This document shows, in pieces, positions 1 through 9,899 of a DNA stretch of 64,000 nt. The stretch is from contig NZ_LNBE01000003.1 in the NCBI RefSeq assembly GCF_001445655.1, positions 2,090,530 through 2,154,529 on the forward strand, in the 5' to 3' direction. Numbering within the stretch: position 1 is the first letter of the stretch; the number at the start of each line of letters is the position of its first letter. The notes below the pieces were generated by a model. The model was not told the origin of the DNA. It was given only the letters and a program-made list of their open reading frames with translations, and ran no database searches. Source of the DNA: Streptomyces roseifaciens (GTDB taxonomy: Bacteria; Actinomycetota; Actinomycetes; Streptomycetales; Streptomycetaceae). Made by a program: the position numbers and the translations under genes.

Positions 1-3000
1 GCGGTGCTCCCCGTACCGCCGGATGCGTCCCCGTTTCCAGCCCCTTCCCCACCCCCGCCGGCCGACGAGGACGACGCCCGGGTCGCCCTGATCGAGGACG
101 CCCAGCGCCAGACAGCCGACGCCCACGCCGTCTTCCTGCGCTCCATGAGCGAGGCGCATCAGGCATTCCTGAGGATGTCCGAGACGTCCTTCGCGGCGCT
201 GGTGGGAACAGCGCCCGGTGAGCCCGCGGCCCCGCTGCCGGAGCGGTCCTCCGGCATGCTTGAGGCGTCCGCAGCCGTGCCCCCGGCCGCCCGGCCGGAC
301 AGCACGGCAGTCCCCTTGCCCGCCGTCCCGGCCCTCGTACCGTCTCCTGTCGTGCCGCAGGCCGTCGAAGCCGTCACCGGGCCCGGCCCGGCGGAGTTCG
401 ACCCTGCGCAACTGGAGGAGGAACTGCTGGCTGTCGTGGCCGAGCGGACGGGCTACCCGCTCGAGATGCTCGACCTGGACATGGAGCTGGAGTCGGAGCT
501 GGGCATCGACTCCATCAAACGTGTGGAGATCCTCTCCGTGCTGCGGCAACGGACGGGGGAGTTGCCCGAAATGCAGGGCGACCCGACGGAGCTGGTGTCC
601 CTGCGGACGCTCCGGCAGGTCGTCGGCAAGATCCGGGAGGCGACCGGCGGCACGGCGGCGGTTGCGGACGCACCGGCGCTGGGGCCCGCTCCCGCCGAGG
701 CACCGGCGCTTCCTCCCGGTCCTTCCGGCTCCGCCACGGCGCCGGGGCGGCCGGCCCGGGCCCCGGCCGTCGTGGGGCGCTACGCGCTGCGCACCGTCCC
801 CGCCCCGCCCACCGGCCTGGCGGTGCCCGGCCTGGGGAAGCACGTCCTGCACGTGGTCGACGGAGGTTCCGGACTCGCCGCCCTCGTGGCCCGGCGCCTG
901 GGGGAGCGGGGAGTCCCCGCCGAAGCCGTCACGGAGCCGCCGCCGGGGAGCCGGGCGGTGCTGCTGCTGGGCGGCCTGGCCGAGGACCTGACGGTCGACG
1001 CCATGCTGGAGGTGCAGCGGGACGCCTTCCGGACGGCGCGCACGGTGGCACCGCGGTTCGCCGAGGAGGGCGGGGTGTTCGTCACCGTGCAGGACACGGG
1101 CGGGGACTTCGGAGCCGGGGGCGCGCAGGGCGAGCGGGCCTGGCTGGGCGGCCTCGCGGGCCTCGTGCGGACGCTCGCCGGGGAATGGCCGGAGGCCGTG
1201 GTCAAGGCCGTCGACTGCGCGCGATCGGGTCGTTCGCCGGAGGCGGTGGCCGACGCGGTCGTCGGGGAACTGCTCGACGGAGGGCCGTTGCTGGAAGTGG
1301 GCCTCCCTGCGGACGGGAGCCGTGTGACGGGAGTGGCCGTCCTCGCCCCGCCGGGAGCGGAGGACGGCGGCCCGGGCCCCGACGACGTCATTGTCGTCAC
1401 CGGTGGCGCCCGCGGGGTGACCGCCGCCGCGGTGACGGCGCTCGCCCGGTCCAGGCGGCCGCGGCTGGCCTTGCTGGGCCGCACCGAACTGGCCGACGAG
1501 CCCCCGGGGCTGCCGCCGGGGAGGGACGAACCCGCCCTCGTACGGGCGCTCGCCGCGCAGCGACCGGGTGCCACCCCGGCCGGACTCGCCGAGGAGGCCC
1601 GTCGCATCCTGGCAGTCCGCGAGATCCGGGGGACCCTCTCCGCGATCGAGGAAGCAGGCGCGCCCGTGCGTTACATCCCGGCTGACACACGCGACCCCGA
1701 CGCAGTGCGAACCGCTTTGCACGTCGTGCGCACCGCATGGGGACCGGTCACCGGCATCGTCCACGGTGCCGGAGTGCTGGCGGACAAGCGGATCGCGGAC
1801 AAGACCGACCAGCAGTTCGACGACGTCTTCGGCACCAAGGTCTCGGGGTTGCGCGTGCTCCTGGACGCGACGGCCGGCGACCCGCTGCGGACCCTCTGCC
1901 TGTTCTCGTCCGTCGCCGGCTGCTTCGGGAACCCGGGGCAGAGCGACTACGCGATGGCCAACGAGACCCTCCACCAGGTGGCGGCCGGCGAGGCGGCCGC
2001 CCGCCCCGGCTGCCGGGTGCGAGCCCTGGCCTGGGGCCCCTGGCAGGGCGGCATGGTCACCCCCGCACTGGCGGACCACTTCACGGCGGCCGGAGTGCCT
2101 CTCCTGGACGTCCCGGCCGGAGCACAGGCGTTCGTCGAGGAACTGACCCGCCCGGGAGAGGACGGCCGCGTGCTCCTCGTAGCCGTGCCCGTCGGCGCCC
2201 GAGGACAGGAGGAACTTCCAGCCCTCCTGCCGCCGCCCGGGATGCGGCGTCCTCAGGCCGCCGGTGCACGCGTCACCCCGGCCACTCACCCGTACCTGGC
2301 CCACCACGTCATCCGGGGCAGGGCGGTCCTGCCCCTGGCGCAGTCCCTGGAGTGGATCCTTGCGGCCGCCCGAGCCTGGAACCCTGCTGCCGCCGCCCTG
2401 ACGCTGCGTGACATCCGCGTCCTGCTCCCGGCCTCCTGGGAGACGACGGACACCCAGGACAAGGAGTTCACCCTCCACGGAACGAACGGGACCGCGGATC
2501 CCGGCTCGCTGACCGTGGAACTGCGCGGCGCCGGGGGCCGCGTGCACTGCAGGGCGCTCGCCGTGGTCGACGACGGCCCGGCAGGAGCGCCCCCGCCCGC
2601 ACCGGCGGAGACGGACGTCCCTGCCCTGCCGCCCTGGGAGCGCGGGGAGGTCTACGACGGCGAAGTACTCTTCCACGGCCCGCTGCTCCACGCGCTGACG
2701 AGCATCGGAGGGATGGGACAGGCCGGCGCCCGGGCTACACTCGCCGGCTCGGCCGCACTGGGCTGGCCCGGCGACACGTGGCAGAGCGACGTGGCCGCCC
2801 TCGACGGTGCCCTGCAACTCGCCGTGCTCTGGGCGCCGGAAGTCCTCGGAGAGGCCGCGCTCCCGATGTCCGTGGGCACCTTCCGCCTCCACCACCGCGG
2901 CCTCGCACAGGGCCCGGTCACGTGCACCCTCCAGGCGGTCCGGGCCGAGGACGACGTGGCGTGGTGCCACCTGCGACTGGCCGGCGAGGACGGCACTCCG

Positions 3001-3162
3001 TTCGCCGACCTGTTCGACGTCGGGCTGATCCGGCGACCGGACAGGCTCCCGAGCCCCCGGCTCGACGGCTCCCCGGCGCCCGAAGGCTCCCTGACGCCCG
3101 AAGGCCCCTTGACGCCCGAAGGCCCCCCGAGCGAGGAAGGGCGGGACACCGGTGGCCTTTGA
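1..3162 (+). CDS. PfaA-like PUFA/polyketide synthase, C-terminal part (ACP-KR-DH); 5' end outside the window
   Basis: The reading frame is open from the first base, so this is the C-terminal 1053 codons of a longer multidomain synthase. In order it shows a Pro/Ala-rich linker, an acyl carrier domain (about codons 135-215) with phosphopantetheine Ser171 in GIDSIKRVEIL, and a ketoreductase (about 250-730) with the nucleotide loop VVTGGARGV and the catalytic region FSSVAGCFGNPGQSDYAMAN. A PS-type dehydratase (about 745-1010) follows, with HVIRGRAVLP matching HxxxGxxxxP. PfaA/Pfa2 proteins have the order KS-MAT-ACPn-KR-DH, so KS, MAT and further ACPs should lie upstream. It overlaps the next gene by 11 bp, which implies translational coupling. 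It acts in the cytosol in iterative acyl-chain extension. The exact product is unknown. Confidence 0.9.
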   Translation, partial: AVLPVPPDASPFPAPSPPPPADEDDARVALIEDAQRQTADAHAVFLRSMSEAHQAFLRMSETSFAALVGTAPGEPAAPLPERSSGMLEASAAVPPAARPDSTAVPLPAVPALVPSPVVPQAVEAVTGPGPAEFDPAQLEEELLAVVAERTGYPLEMLDLDMELESELGIDSIKRVEILSVLRQRTGELPEMQGDPTELVSLRTLRQVVGKIREATGGTAAVADAPALGPAPAEAPALPPGPSGSATAPGRPARAPAVVGRYALRTVPAPPTGLAVPGLGKHVLHVVDGGSGLAALVARRLGERGVPAEAVTEPPPGSRAVLLLGGLAEDLTVDAMLEVQRDAFRTARTVAPRFAEEGGVFVTVQDTGGDFGAGGAQGERAWLGGLAGLVRTLAGEWPEAVVKAVDCARSGRSPEAVADAVVGELLDGGPLLEVGLPADGSRVTGVAVLAPPGAEDGGPGPDDVIVVTGGARGVTAAAVTALARSRRPRLALLGRTELADEPPGLPPGRDEPALVRALAAQRPGATPAGLAEEARRILAVREIRGTLSAIEEAGAPVRYIPADTRDPDAVRTALHVVRTAWGPVTGIVHGAGVLADKRIADKTDQQFDDVFGTKVSGLRVLLDATAGDPLRTLCLFSSVAGCFGNPGQSDYAMANETLHQVAAGEAAARPGCRVRALAWGPWQGGMVTPALADHFTAAGVPLLDVPAGAQAFVEELTRPGEDGRVLLVAVPVGARGQEELPALLPPPGMRRPQAAGARVTPATHPYLAHHVIRGRAVLPLAQSLEWILAAARAWNPAAAALTLRDIRVLLPASWETTDTQDKEFTLHGTNGTADPGSLTVELRGAGGRVHCRALAVVDDGPAGAPPPAPAETDVPALPPWERGEVYDGEVLFHGPLLHALTSIGGMGQAGARATLAGSAALGWPGDTWQSDVAALDGALQLAVLWAPEVLGEAALPMSVGTFRLHHRGLAQGPVTCTLQAVRAEDDVAWCHLRLAGEDGTPFADLFDVGLIRRPDRLPSPRLDGSPAPEGSLTPEGPLTPEGPPSEEGRDTGGL

Positions 3163-6100
3163 ACCCATCGCCGTCGTGGGGCGAGGATGCGTGCTGCCGG
3201 ACGCGCACAGCCCGGAGGCGTTCTGGCAGAACGTCCTCGACCGCCGGGTCAGCCTCGGCCCGGTTCCGCAGGACCGCTGGGGGCTGCCCTCCGGTGCCCG
3301 GCCGACCTCCCCCGACGGCTCAGGCCGTGCCGACCACGGCGTCGGCGGATTCGTCCACGGCTTCGAAGACGTCTTCGATCCCGCTGCGTACACCCTCGGC
3401 CGCGCCGAGGCCGGGAGCCTCGACCCGCTCTTCCGATGGGTCCTCCACGCCGGGCGCCGGGCCCTTGCCGAAGCCGGGCACCCGGCTGCCGTTCCATCGC
3501 GCGCCGGCCTCGTACTCGGCAACCTGTCGTACCCCTCCACAGCCGCCGCCCGGCACACCGAGCACGTATGGCTCGCGCAGCAGGAACCCCCGGTGCGGGA
3601 CGCCCTGCTGGCCTCGTTGCCGCCCCGGCCCCACGCCTTCAACCGCTTCTCCTCCGGCCTTCCGGCCCTGCTCGCGGCCCGCGCGCTGGGACTGGAGGGC
3701 GGTGCGTACGCCCTGGACGCCGCCTGCGCCACATCGCTGTACGCGGTCAAGCTCGCCTGCGACCGGCTGCAGGACGGGGCGGCGGACCTGATGGTGGCGG
3801 GCGCGGTGAGCCGTTGCGACCCTCTGCTCATCCAGGGCGGTTTCACGGTCATGGGCGTGCGCAGCCCGACGGGGCGAAGCCGGCCGTTCCACCGGGAGGC
3901 CGACGGTCTGGTGCCGGCCGAGGGCGCCGTCATGTTCGCCCTCATGCGGTTGGGCGACGCCCTGGCTCAGGACCGGCAGGTGCTCGCCGTCGTCCGGGGC
4001 GTGGGGCTCGGCAACGACGGACGCGCCTCCGGGCTGATCGCCCCCGATGCCGCGGGCCAGGAGCGCGCGATGCGCGCGGCCTACGCGTCGGCCGGGGTGC
4101 CCCCCGAGTCCGTGGGGCTGCTGGAGTGTCACGCCACCGGGACGATCGTGGGCGACGCCGTCGAGGTCCGGTCTGCGGGCCGGGTCTTCGCCGCTCACCG
4201 CGGGCTGCCGGCCGGATCCGTGAAGGCCAACGTGGGCCACCTGCTGACCGCCGCGGGCGGGGCGTCCCTGCTCAAGGCGATCGCCGCTCTGGGGGCCGGG
4301 GTCCTGCCGGCGTGCCCGCACGACGGCACCCCCACGACGCTGGAGGGGCAGCCGATCCGGTTCCTCACGGAACACGAGACCTGGTCCGGCCGCCGCCGGG
4401 CGGCGGTGAGCGCGTTCGGCTTCGGCGGCTCCAACGCCCACCTCGTCCTCGACGCCGGGGACACGCACGACACACCCTTCCCGTTCCCCGCCTCCGCGCC
4501 CCGGCCGGCCGGCGTTCCCCTGGCGGTCGTCGCGCTCGCCGCCCGGGTGGGGGGCAACGGCGGCACCGAGGACCTCGTCGTCGCGCTGTGCACGGGGCGG
4601 CCCGTCCGGGAGCCGCGCGGGAGCGTCGGCATCGCTCTGCAGGGCCTGCGGTTCCCTCCCGTGGACCTGCGGGAGGCCCTGCCCCAGCAACTGCTGGTCC
4701 TCGACGCCGCGCGGGAGGCGGCCCGCGGCGTGTCCCTCCCGTCGGCGCGCACGGCCGTCGTCGTGGGGGCGGGGGTCGACCCGCAGGTGGGCCGGCACGT
4801 CGCCCGCCGCCGGATCGAGGACATCTGGCAGTGTGCCGGGCTGCCCCTGCCGCCCGGTGCGGCGCCCGGACTGCAGGACGCGTTCACCCCTCCGGGCACC
4901 GCCGCCGGAGCCCTGGGCGCCATGATGAACATCGTCGCCAACCGCATCAACAGCCAGCTCGACCTGACGGGGCCCGGCCTCACCGTCTCGGCCGAGGAGG
5001 ACTCCGGGACCACCGCCCTCGCCCTGGCCGCCCGCTTCCTGAGGGCGGACGAGGCGGACGCCGCCGTCGTCGGAGCGGTCGACCTCGCGCACGACCCCGT
5101 ACACCGGGAGGCCCTGCGGGACCTGGGCGTGGACCGGGAACCGGGGGACGCCGCAGTCGTCCTCGTCCTCAAACGGCTGCCGGACGCCGAGCGGGCCGGG
5201 GAACCGGTCCTTGCGGTCCTGGACGGGCCCGAGCCCGGCGACGGTCCACCCGACCTGCGGGTCAGCACCATCCCCTTGGACGGCGCGGAGGACTGCTGCG
5301 ACAACTCCGCGCTGTTCGGCACGCCGCACGCGGCCGCCGGCCTGCTCGCGGTCGCGACCGCCGTCACCGCTCTGCGCCACGGAGCCGGGCCCCGGCCGGG
5401 CCGGCTCCCCGGAATCGGGATGCCGGTGCGTACGGCCGAGGCCGTCGTCCAGGTCCTGGAAGGCCCGCAGCGGCGGGTGCGGCTCCGTGCCGCCCCCACG
5501 ACCGACCGGCGCCGCGGACAGGTCGCCTTCGTGTACACGAACGGCTCTGCCGCCTACCCCCGCATGGGCCGGGAACTGACCCTCGCCCTGCCGGACCTCG
5601 CCGAGGCCGTCCGGCACCGCTGCGACACCGGGGACGTCCCCTGGCCGCCCGCGGACTTCGCCGGCACGGGCGTGCTCGGCAGGATCTGGGCCACCACCCG
5701 GCTCGCCGCCCTGCACACACTGATCACCCGGTACGCGCTCGGCCTGCGGCCCGACGCCGCCATCGGCTACTCCTCGGGCGAGACCACCGCGCTGATCGCT
5801 CTGGAAGCGTGGCCCGACGCCGCCGCCCTGGCCGAGGACGCCCGGCGCGGCGACCTGTTCACCCGCGACGTCACGGGCGAGTACCGGGCGGTCCGCCGCG
5901 CCTGGCAGGCCCGCGGCATCACCGGAAGCCGCTGGCGGAACTACCTGCTCACCGCACCGCCGGAAGAGGTCCGGGAAGCCGTCGCCGCCGAGCCGGCCGT
6001 GCACCTGATGGCGGTCAACGCCCCCGGCGTGTGCGTCATCGGAGGCGAGGAGACCGCCTGTGCCGCCCTGGTACGGGACCGGTTCGCCCACCGAGCGGTC

Positions 6101-9100
6101 CGGCTCGACTACGACATCGCCGCCCACGCTCCCGAACTGGAGGCGGTCCGCGACGCCTGGCACCGGCTGCACCGCCGCCGCACCGTGCCGGTCACGGGCG
6201 TCCGCTTCTACCGGGGCGACACCGCCGAACCGTACGTGCCCACCGAGGAGAGCGCCGCCGACGCCCTCACGGCGCAGGCCACCAGGATGGTGGACTTCCC
6301 GGCGGTGATCGAGCGGGCCTACGCCGACGGCGTCCGCGTCTTCGTCGAGCACGGCCCCCTCTCCCTGTGCACCGACTGGATCGGCCGCATCCTGCAGGGA
6401 CGGGAGCACCTGGCAGTCGCACTCGACGAACCCGGCGGCCGGGCCCTGCACCGGCTGCACCGCTCCGTGGAGCGCCTGGCGGCTGCGGGACTGTGCGACC
6501 CGGCACCCCTGCTGCGGCTGCTCGGTCCGACGGGCACCGGCACCGGCACCGGCAACCCGGGCACCGACCGCCCCGGAACGGTGGCGGACCGGATGCTGCG
6601 CGTACCGGCCCATCCCCCCGCCGTCAGGCTGCCCGCACCGGACGCAGCGGTCACCGTCATGCGGCCGGCACCGGGCCTGCCCCCGGTGCTCCCGGAGGCC
6701 CCCGAGGGCGGGCGGCGGTCCGTGGTCCCGCCCCCGTCAGCGGCCGCTTCGTCCGCGGCTTCCGGCACAGCGGCCGTCGCACGGCACCGGACCCGGGTCA
6801 CCGACCTGCACCGGCAGTACCTGGCGGATCAGGCCGCCCTGCACCAGCGGTTCCTGCAGGGACAGCAGCTGATGACGGGCCGGCGGCAGGCGAAGGACGC
6901 CCTGCCCCGCGGGTCGGCTCCGCCGCCGGCCGCGGGCCCGCAGCCGGCTCCCGCACCGCCCGCCGCTCCGCCGTCGCGGCAACCGGCCCTGCCCGGGCCC
7001 AAGTTCGATCGCGCCCAGCTGGAACGCCTGGCGGACGGACCGGTCTCCGCACTCCTCGGCCCGCTGTTCGCCGCCCAGGACGGCTACCGGCGCCAGACCC
7101 GGCTGCCCGGGCCGCCCCTGCTGCTGGTGGACCGCGTCACGGGCATCGACGCGGCACCGGCCTCCATGGGAACGGGCACCATCTGGACCGAAACCGACCT
7201 CAGGCCCGACTCCTGGTTCCTCGACCACACCGGCCGCATCCCCGGCGGCCTCCTGGTCGAGGCAGGCCAGGCCGACCTGCTCCTCATCAGCTGGCTCGGC
7301 ATCGACCTGCTGAACCGGGGCGAGCGCGTCTACCGGCTCCTCGGCTGCGAGGCCGTCTACCACGGCACCGCGCCGGGGCTGGGACGGACCTTGCGGTACG
7401 AGATCCACGTCGACGGCCACGCGCAACACCAGGGCACGCGGCTCTTCTTCTTCCACTCCGACTGCTTCGCCGACGGCGAGCACGTCCTCAGCATCCGCAA
7501 CGGCCAAGCCGGATTCTTCACCGACGCCGAACTGGCCGCAGCAGAGGGCATCCGGTGGACCCCGGACGCGGCCCCGTCCCCGGACCTGCCGTTCGAACCG
7601 GTCGCCCCACCACCCACTGCCGACCGGTTCGACGCCGAGGCCGTACGGGCCTTCGCCGACGGCAGGCCCTACGACTGCTTCGGACCCGCATGGGATACCA
7701 CCCGTGCCCACCTCCGGACGCCCCGCATCGACGGCGGGCGGCTCCTGCTCATCGACGAGATCACCGCGTTCGAACCGGCCGGAGGCCCGCTCGGCCGCGG
7801 CTATCTGCGCGCCGAGCTGCAACTGAACCCCGACGGCTGGTACTTCGAAGGGCACTTCAAGAACGACCCCGTCCTCCCCGGCACCCTGATGAGCCACGGC
7901 GCCCAGCAGGCGATGGCCTTCTACCTGGCCGCGCTCGGGCTGACGATCGACCGGGACGGGGCCGGGTTCGAGGCGGTACCCGGCGTCACGGCCGTGTCCC
8001 GCTGCCGCGGCCAGGCGACCCCGGCGAGCAGGCGCGTGGTCTACGAGATCCACGTCGGCGGCCTGAGCACCGGCCCGGAACCCGTGCTGTACGCCGAAGC
8101 CATGGTCACCGTCGACGGCGTCAACGCGTTCCACGGCCGGAACCTGGCGCTGCGCCTGGCGCGGGACGCCCCGCTGGACCACTGGCGGGCGCTGGGGCCG
8201 CACCGCGAGCAGACCACCGGCGCATGCCTCGAACCCCGGCTGCTGGGTGGCCTCGTCGGCCACCGCGAACGCCGTCCGGCGGCCACCGAGAACGGCTTCG
8301 CCTTCGACTATCCGTCGCTGCTCGCCTGCGCCTGGGGGCGACCCAGCCAGGCCTTCGGGCCGTGGGCCGCCGTCATGGACCGGGCGGCCACGGTGATCCG
8401 CCTGCCCGGACCGCCCTACCACTTCATGAGCCGGATCGTGTCCCTGGACGCAATGCCGGGGGCCCCGCGGCCGGGCAGCTCGATCGTCGCCGAGTACGAC
8501 GTGCCGCCGGACGTCTGGTACTTCGAACAGAACGGCAGCGCCGTGATGCCCTGGGCGGTGCTGATGGAAGTCGCGCTGCAGCCCTGCGGCTGGCTCGCCG
8601 TCCGCACTGCCGACGCTTCCCTCGCCACCGGCCCCCGGCTCGTCTTCCGCAACCTCGACGGCACGGCCCGTCTGCACGAGCAGGTGCGGCCGGGTACACG
8701 GACCCTGCGCACCCGGGTGGAGCTCTCCGGAGCCGTCCGGCACGGGGACACCACGATCGTCTCCTTCACCGTCGACTGCACGGCCGACGACGTGCCCCTG
8801 CTGACCGTGACCTCGTCGTTCGGCTTCTTCCCGCAGACCGCCCTGGACCGGCAGGTTGGCATTCCCGCCGACGCCGACGAGCGCACGCAGTGGGCCATGC
8901 CGTACGACCTGAGCGCCGACCTCACAGGGCGGCGCCCGGCCGGGGGCGCGCGGCTTCCCGGCCCCATGCTGCGGATGCTGGACCGGGTCACCGGGCACCG
9001 GCCGGACGGCGGCCCGGCGGGCCTGGGCCGGCTGCGTGCCGAGAAGACGGTGGACGCCGGCGCCTGGTTCTTCAAGGCGCACTTCTTCAGGGACCCGGTC

Positions 9101-9400
9101 CAGCCCGGTTCCCTGGGCGTGGAGGCGATGGCCCAGCTGCTGCAGTTCCACCTGTTGAAGACCGCCCCGGCGGCAGCGATCGCCGACGGGACCCTCGAAC
9201 CCCTGACGGACAGGGAGTTCACCTGGCGGTACCGTGGCCAGGTCGTGCCCACCGACGGGCAGGTCACCGTCGGCATCGACGTCGTCGAGGAGGGTGAGGA
9301 CGAACGGGGGCGCCATGTCTCTGCCGACGGATGGCTCTGGGTGGACGATCGCCGCATCTACCGGGTGCGGGGGTTGGGGATGAGGCTGGGCCGCGCGTGA
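3152..9400 (+). CDS. PfaC-like synthase KS-CLF-AT-DH-DH, 2082 aa
   Basis: This is a giant iterative synthase subunit starting at a GTG inside the end of the previous gene. Domains: ketosynthase (1-430) with Cys192 in DAACATSL, His327 in HATGT and His363 in NVGHLL. A second KS-like domain (about 450-760) has SAEEDSGTTAL near residue 615 in place of the active Cys, as expected of a chain-length factor. An acyltransferase (about 790-1120) has Ser874 in GYSSGE. After a Pro/Ala-rich linker come four FabA-like hotdog segments. Segments 2 and 4 keep the catalytic His (His1568 in GHFKNDPVLPG, His1977 in AHFFRDPVQPG). Segments 1 and 3 (DHTGRIPGG, EQNGSAVMPW) are the usual non-catalytic halves. The in-line AT resembles the myxobacterial Pfa3 layout rather than separate marine PfaB. 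No AGPAT or enoyl reductase domain is present. Confidence 0.93.
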   Translation: MAFEPIAVVGRGCVLPDAHSPEAFWQNVLDRRVSLGPVPQDRWGLPSGARPTSPDGSGRADHGVGGFVHGFEDVFDPAAYTLGRAEAGSLDPLFRWVLHAGRRALAEAGHPAAVPSRAGLVLGNLSYPSTAAARHTEHVWLAQQEPPVRDALLASLPPRPHAFNRFSSGLPALLAARALGLEGGAYALDAACATSLYAVKLACDRLQDGAADLMVAGAVSRCDPLLIQGGFTVMGVRSPTGRSRPFHREADGLVPAEGAVMFALMRLGDALAQDRQVLAVVRGVGLGNDGRASGLIAPDAAGQERAMRAAYASAGVPPESVGLLECHATGTIVGDAVEVRSAGRVFAAHRGLPAGSVKANVGHLLTAAGGASLLKAIAALGAGVLPACPHDGTPTTLEGQPIRFLTEHETWSGRRRAAVSAFGFGGSNAHLVLDAGDTHDTPFPFPASAPRPAGVPLAVVALAARVGGNGGTEDLVVALCTGRPVREPRGSVGIALQGLRFPPVDLREALPQQLLVLDAAREAARGVSLPSARTAVVVGAGVDPQVGRHVARRRIEDIWQCAGLPLPPGAAPGLQDAFTPPGTAAGALGAMMNIVANRINSQLDLTGPGLTVSAEEDSGTTALALAARFLRADEADAAVVGAVDLAHDPVHREALRDLGVDREPGDAAVVLVLKRLPDAERAGEPVLAVLDGPEPGDGPPDLRVSTIPLDGAEDCCDNSALFGTPHAAAGLLAVATAVTALRHGAGPRPGRLPGIGMPVRTAEAVVQVLEGPQRRVRLRAAPTTDRRRGQVAFVYTNGSAAYPRMGRELTLALPDLAEAVRHRCDTGDVPWPPADFAGTGVLGRIWATTRLAALHTLITRYALGLRPDAAIGYSSGETTALIALEAWPDAAALAEDARRGDLFTRDVTGEYRAVRRAWQARGITGSRWRNYLLTAPPEEVREAVAAEPAVHLMAVNAPGVCVIGGEETACAALVRDRFAHRAVRLDYDIAAHAPELEAVRDAWHRLHRRRTVPVTGVRFYRGDTAEPYVPTEESAADALTAQATRMVDFPAVIERAYADGVRVFVEHGPLSLCTDWIGRILQGREHLAVALDEPGGRALHRLHRSVERLAAAGLCDPAPLLRLLGPTGTGTGTGNPGTDRPGTVADRMLRVPAHPPAVRLPAPDAAVTVMRPAPGLPPVLPEAPEGGRRSVVPPPSAAASSAASGTAAVARHRTRVTDLHRQYLADQAALHQRFLQGQQLMTGRRQAKDALPRGSAPPPAAGPQPAPAPPAAPPSRQPALPGPKFDRAQLERLADGPVSALLGPLFAAQDGYRRQTRLPGPPLLLVDRVTGIDAAPASMGTGTIWTETDLRPDSWFLDHTGRIPGGLLVEAGQADLLLISWLGIDLLNRGERVYRLLGCEAVYHGTAPGLGRTLRYEIHVDGHAQHQGTRLFFFHSDCFADGEHVLSIRNGQAGFFTDAELAAAEGIRWTPDAAPSPDLPFEPVAPPPTADRFDAEAVRAFADGRPYDCFGPAWDTTRAHLRTPRIDGGRLLLIDEITAFEPAGGPLGRGYLRAELQLNPDGWYFEGHFKNDPVLPGTLMSHGAQQAMAFYLAALGLTIDRDGAGFEAVPGVTAVSRCRGQATPASRRVVYEIHVGGLSTGPEPVLYAEAMVTVDGVNAFHGRNLALRLARDAPLDHWRALGPHREQTTGACLEPRLLGGLVGHRERRPAATENGFAFDYPSLLACAWGRPSQAFGPWAAVMDRAATVIRLPGPPYHFMSRIVSLDAMPGAPRPGSSIVAEYDVPPDVWYFEQNGSAVMPWAVLMEVALQPCGWLAVRTADASLATGPRLVFRNLDGTARLHEQVRPGTRTLRTRVELSGAVRHGDTTIVSFTVDCTADDVPLLTVTSSFGFFPQTALDRQVGIPADADERTQWAMPYDLSADLTGRRPAGGARLPGPMLRMLDRVTGHRPDGGPAGLGRLRAEKTVDAGAWFFKAHFFRDPVQPGSLGVEAMAQLLQFHLLKTAPAAAIADGTLEPLTDREFTWRYRGQVVPTDGQVTVGIDVVEEGEDERGRHVSADGWLWVDDRRIYRVRGLGMRLGRA

Positions 9401-9553
9401 AGTACGCAGGCCGTGCCGGCTTGGCCGCACCGTTGGCGCGCAGGTGGCCGAACGCGCCTTCGCGGCCTCCCTTGCGCCCCGTCCCCCGAGCAATCTTATG
9501 CAGCGGCAGGGAAAGGCTTACGACGACGCCACCACCACACTGAAGGAGTCTCC

Positions 9554-9739
9554 GTGAGCCGCACTTGCCGAACCGTCCTCGCGCTCGCCGCAGGTACCGT
9601 CCTCACCGTGCTGGGAGTGGTCGCCCCGGCCGCGTCCGCTCAGGCAGCCCCGGCATCGCTCGGCGGCGACTTCTGCAGGCTCGTACAGAACGGCTCCGTG
9701 GCCTTTGGCACCCCCATCGGTGGGACGTGCCCCGACTGA
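9554..9739 (+). CDS. small secreted peptide, 61 aa, unknown function
   Basis: A GTG start at 9554 is preceded by AAGGAG at 9543-9548 with good spacing. The product begins MSRTCRTVLALAAG, a typical positively charged then hydrophobic Sec signal peptide, with likely cleavage after an AxA site near residues 28-32. The mature part is only about 25-30 residues and has two Cys (in DFCRLV and GGTCPD) that could form one disulfide. It lies 153 bp downstream of the PfaC-like gene on the same strand and just before a strong hairpin, so it could be the last gene of that transcript or have its own promoter. I do not recognise a family. The strong ribosome site and signal peptide argue that it is real. 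Confidence 0.6.
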   Translation: MSRTCRTVLALAAGTVLTVLGVVAPAASAQAAPASLGGDFCRLVQNGSVAFGTPIGGTCPD

Positions 9740-9809
9740 TGATCTCCAGGGTGGGTGCGGACCGGGGGACTCGCGCCGACCCTTGCCAGGGCCCCTGGCG
9801 CGGCACGTG

Positions 9810-9848
9810 GCGGGGTCTCCGCCGACCAGTGGTCGGCGGAGACCCCGC
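9810..9848. terminator. perfect 18-bp hairpin between convergent genes
   Basis: Positions 9810-9827 and 9831-9848 are exact inverted repeats (GCGGGGTCTCCGCCGACC and its complement) with a 3-nt loop. It sits between the rightward peptide gene (stop 9739) and the leftward glycosyltransferase (stop 9900), so it fits a bidirectional terminator. There is no long T-run, which is common in Streptomyces. Confidence 0.75.
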
Positions 9849-9899
9849 GCCGTTGCGGATGCCGTCGCCGGAAGGACACTGCGTGCGATCGCTGGACCT

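Noticed and set aside
9413..9553. Upstream extension of the small secreted peptide to 9413.
   Set aside because: The added residues are basic shadow sequence. The ribosome site at 9543-9548 and the signal-peptide start favour GTG 9554.
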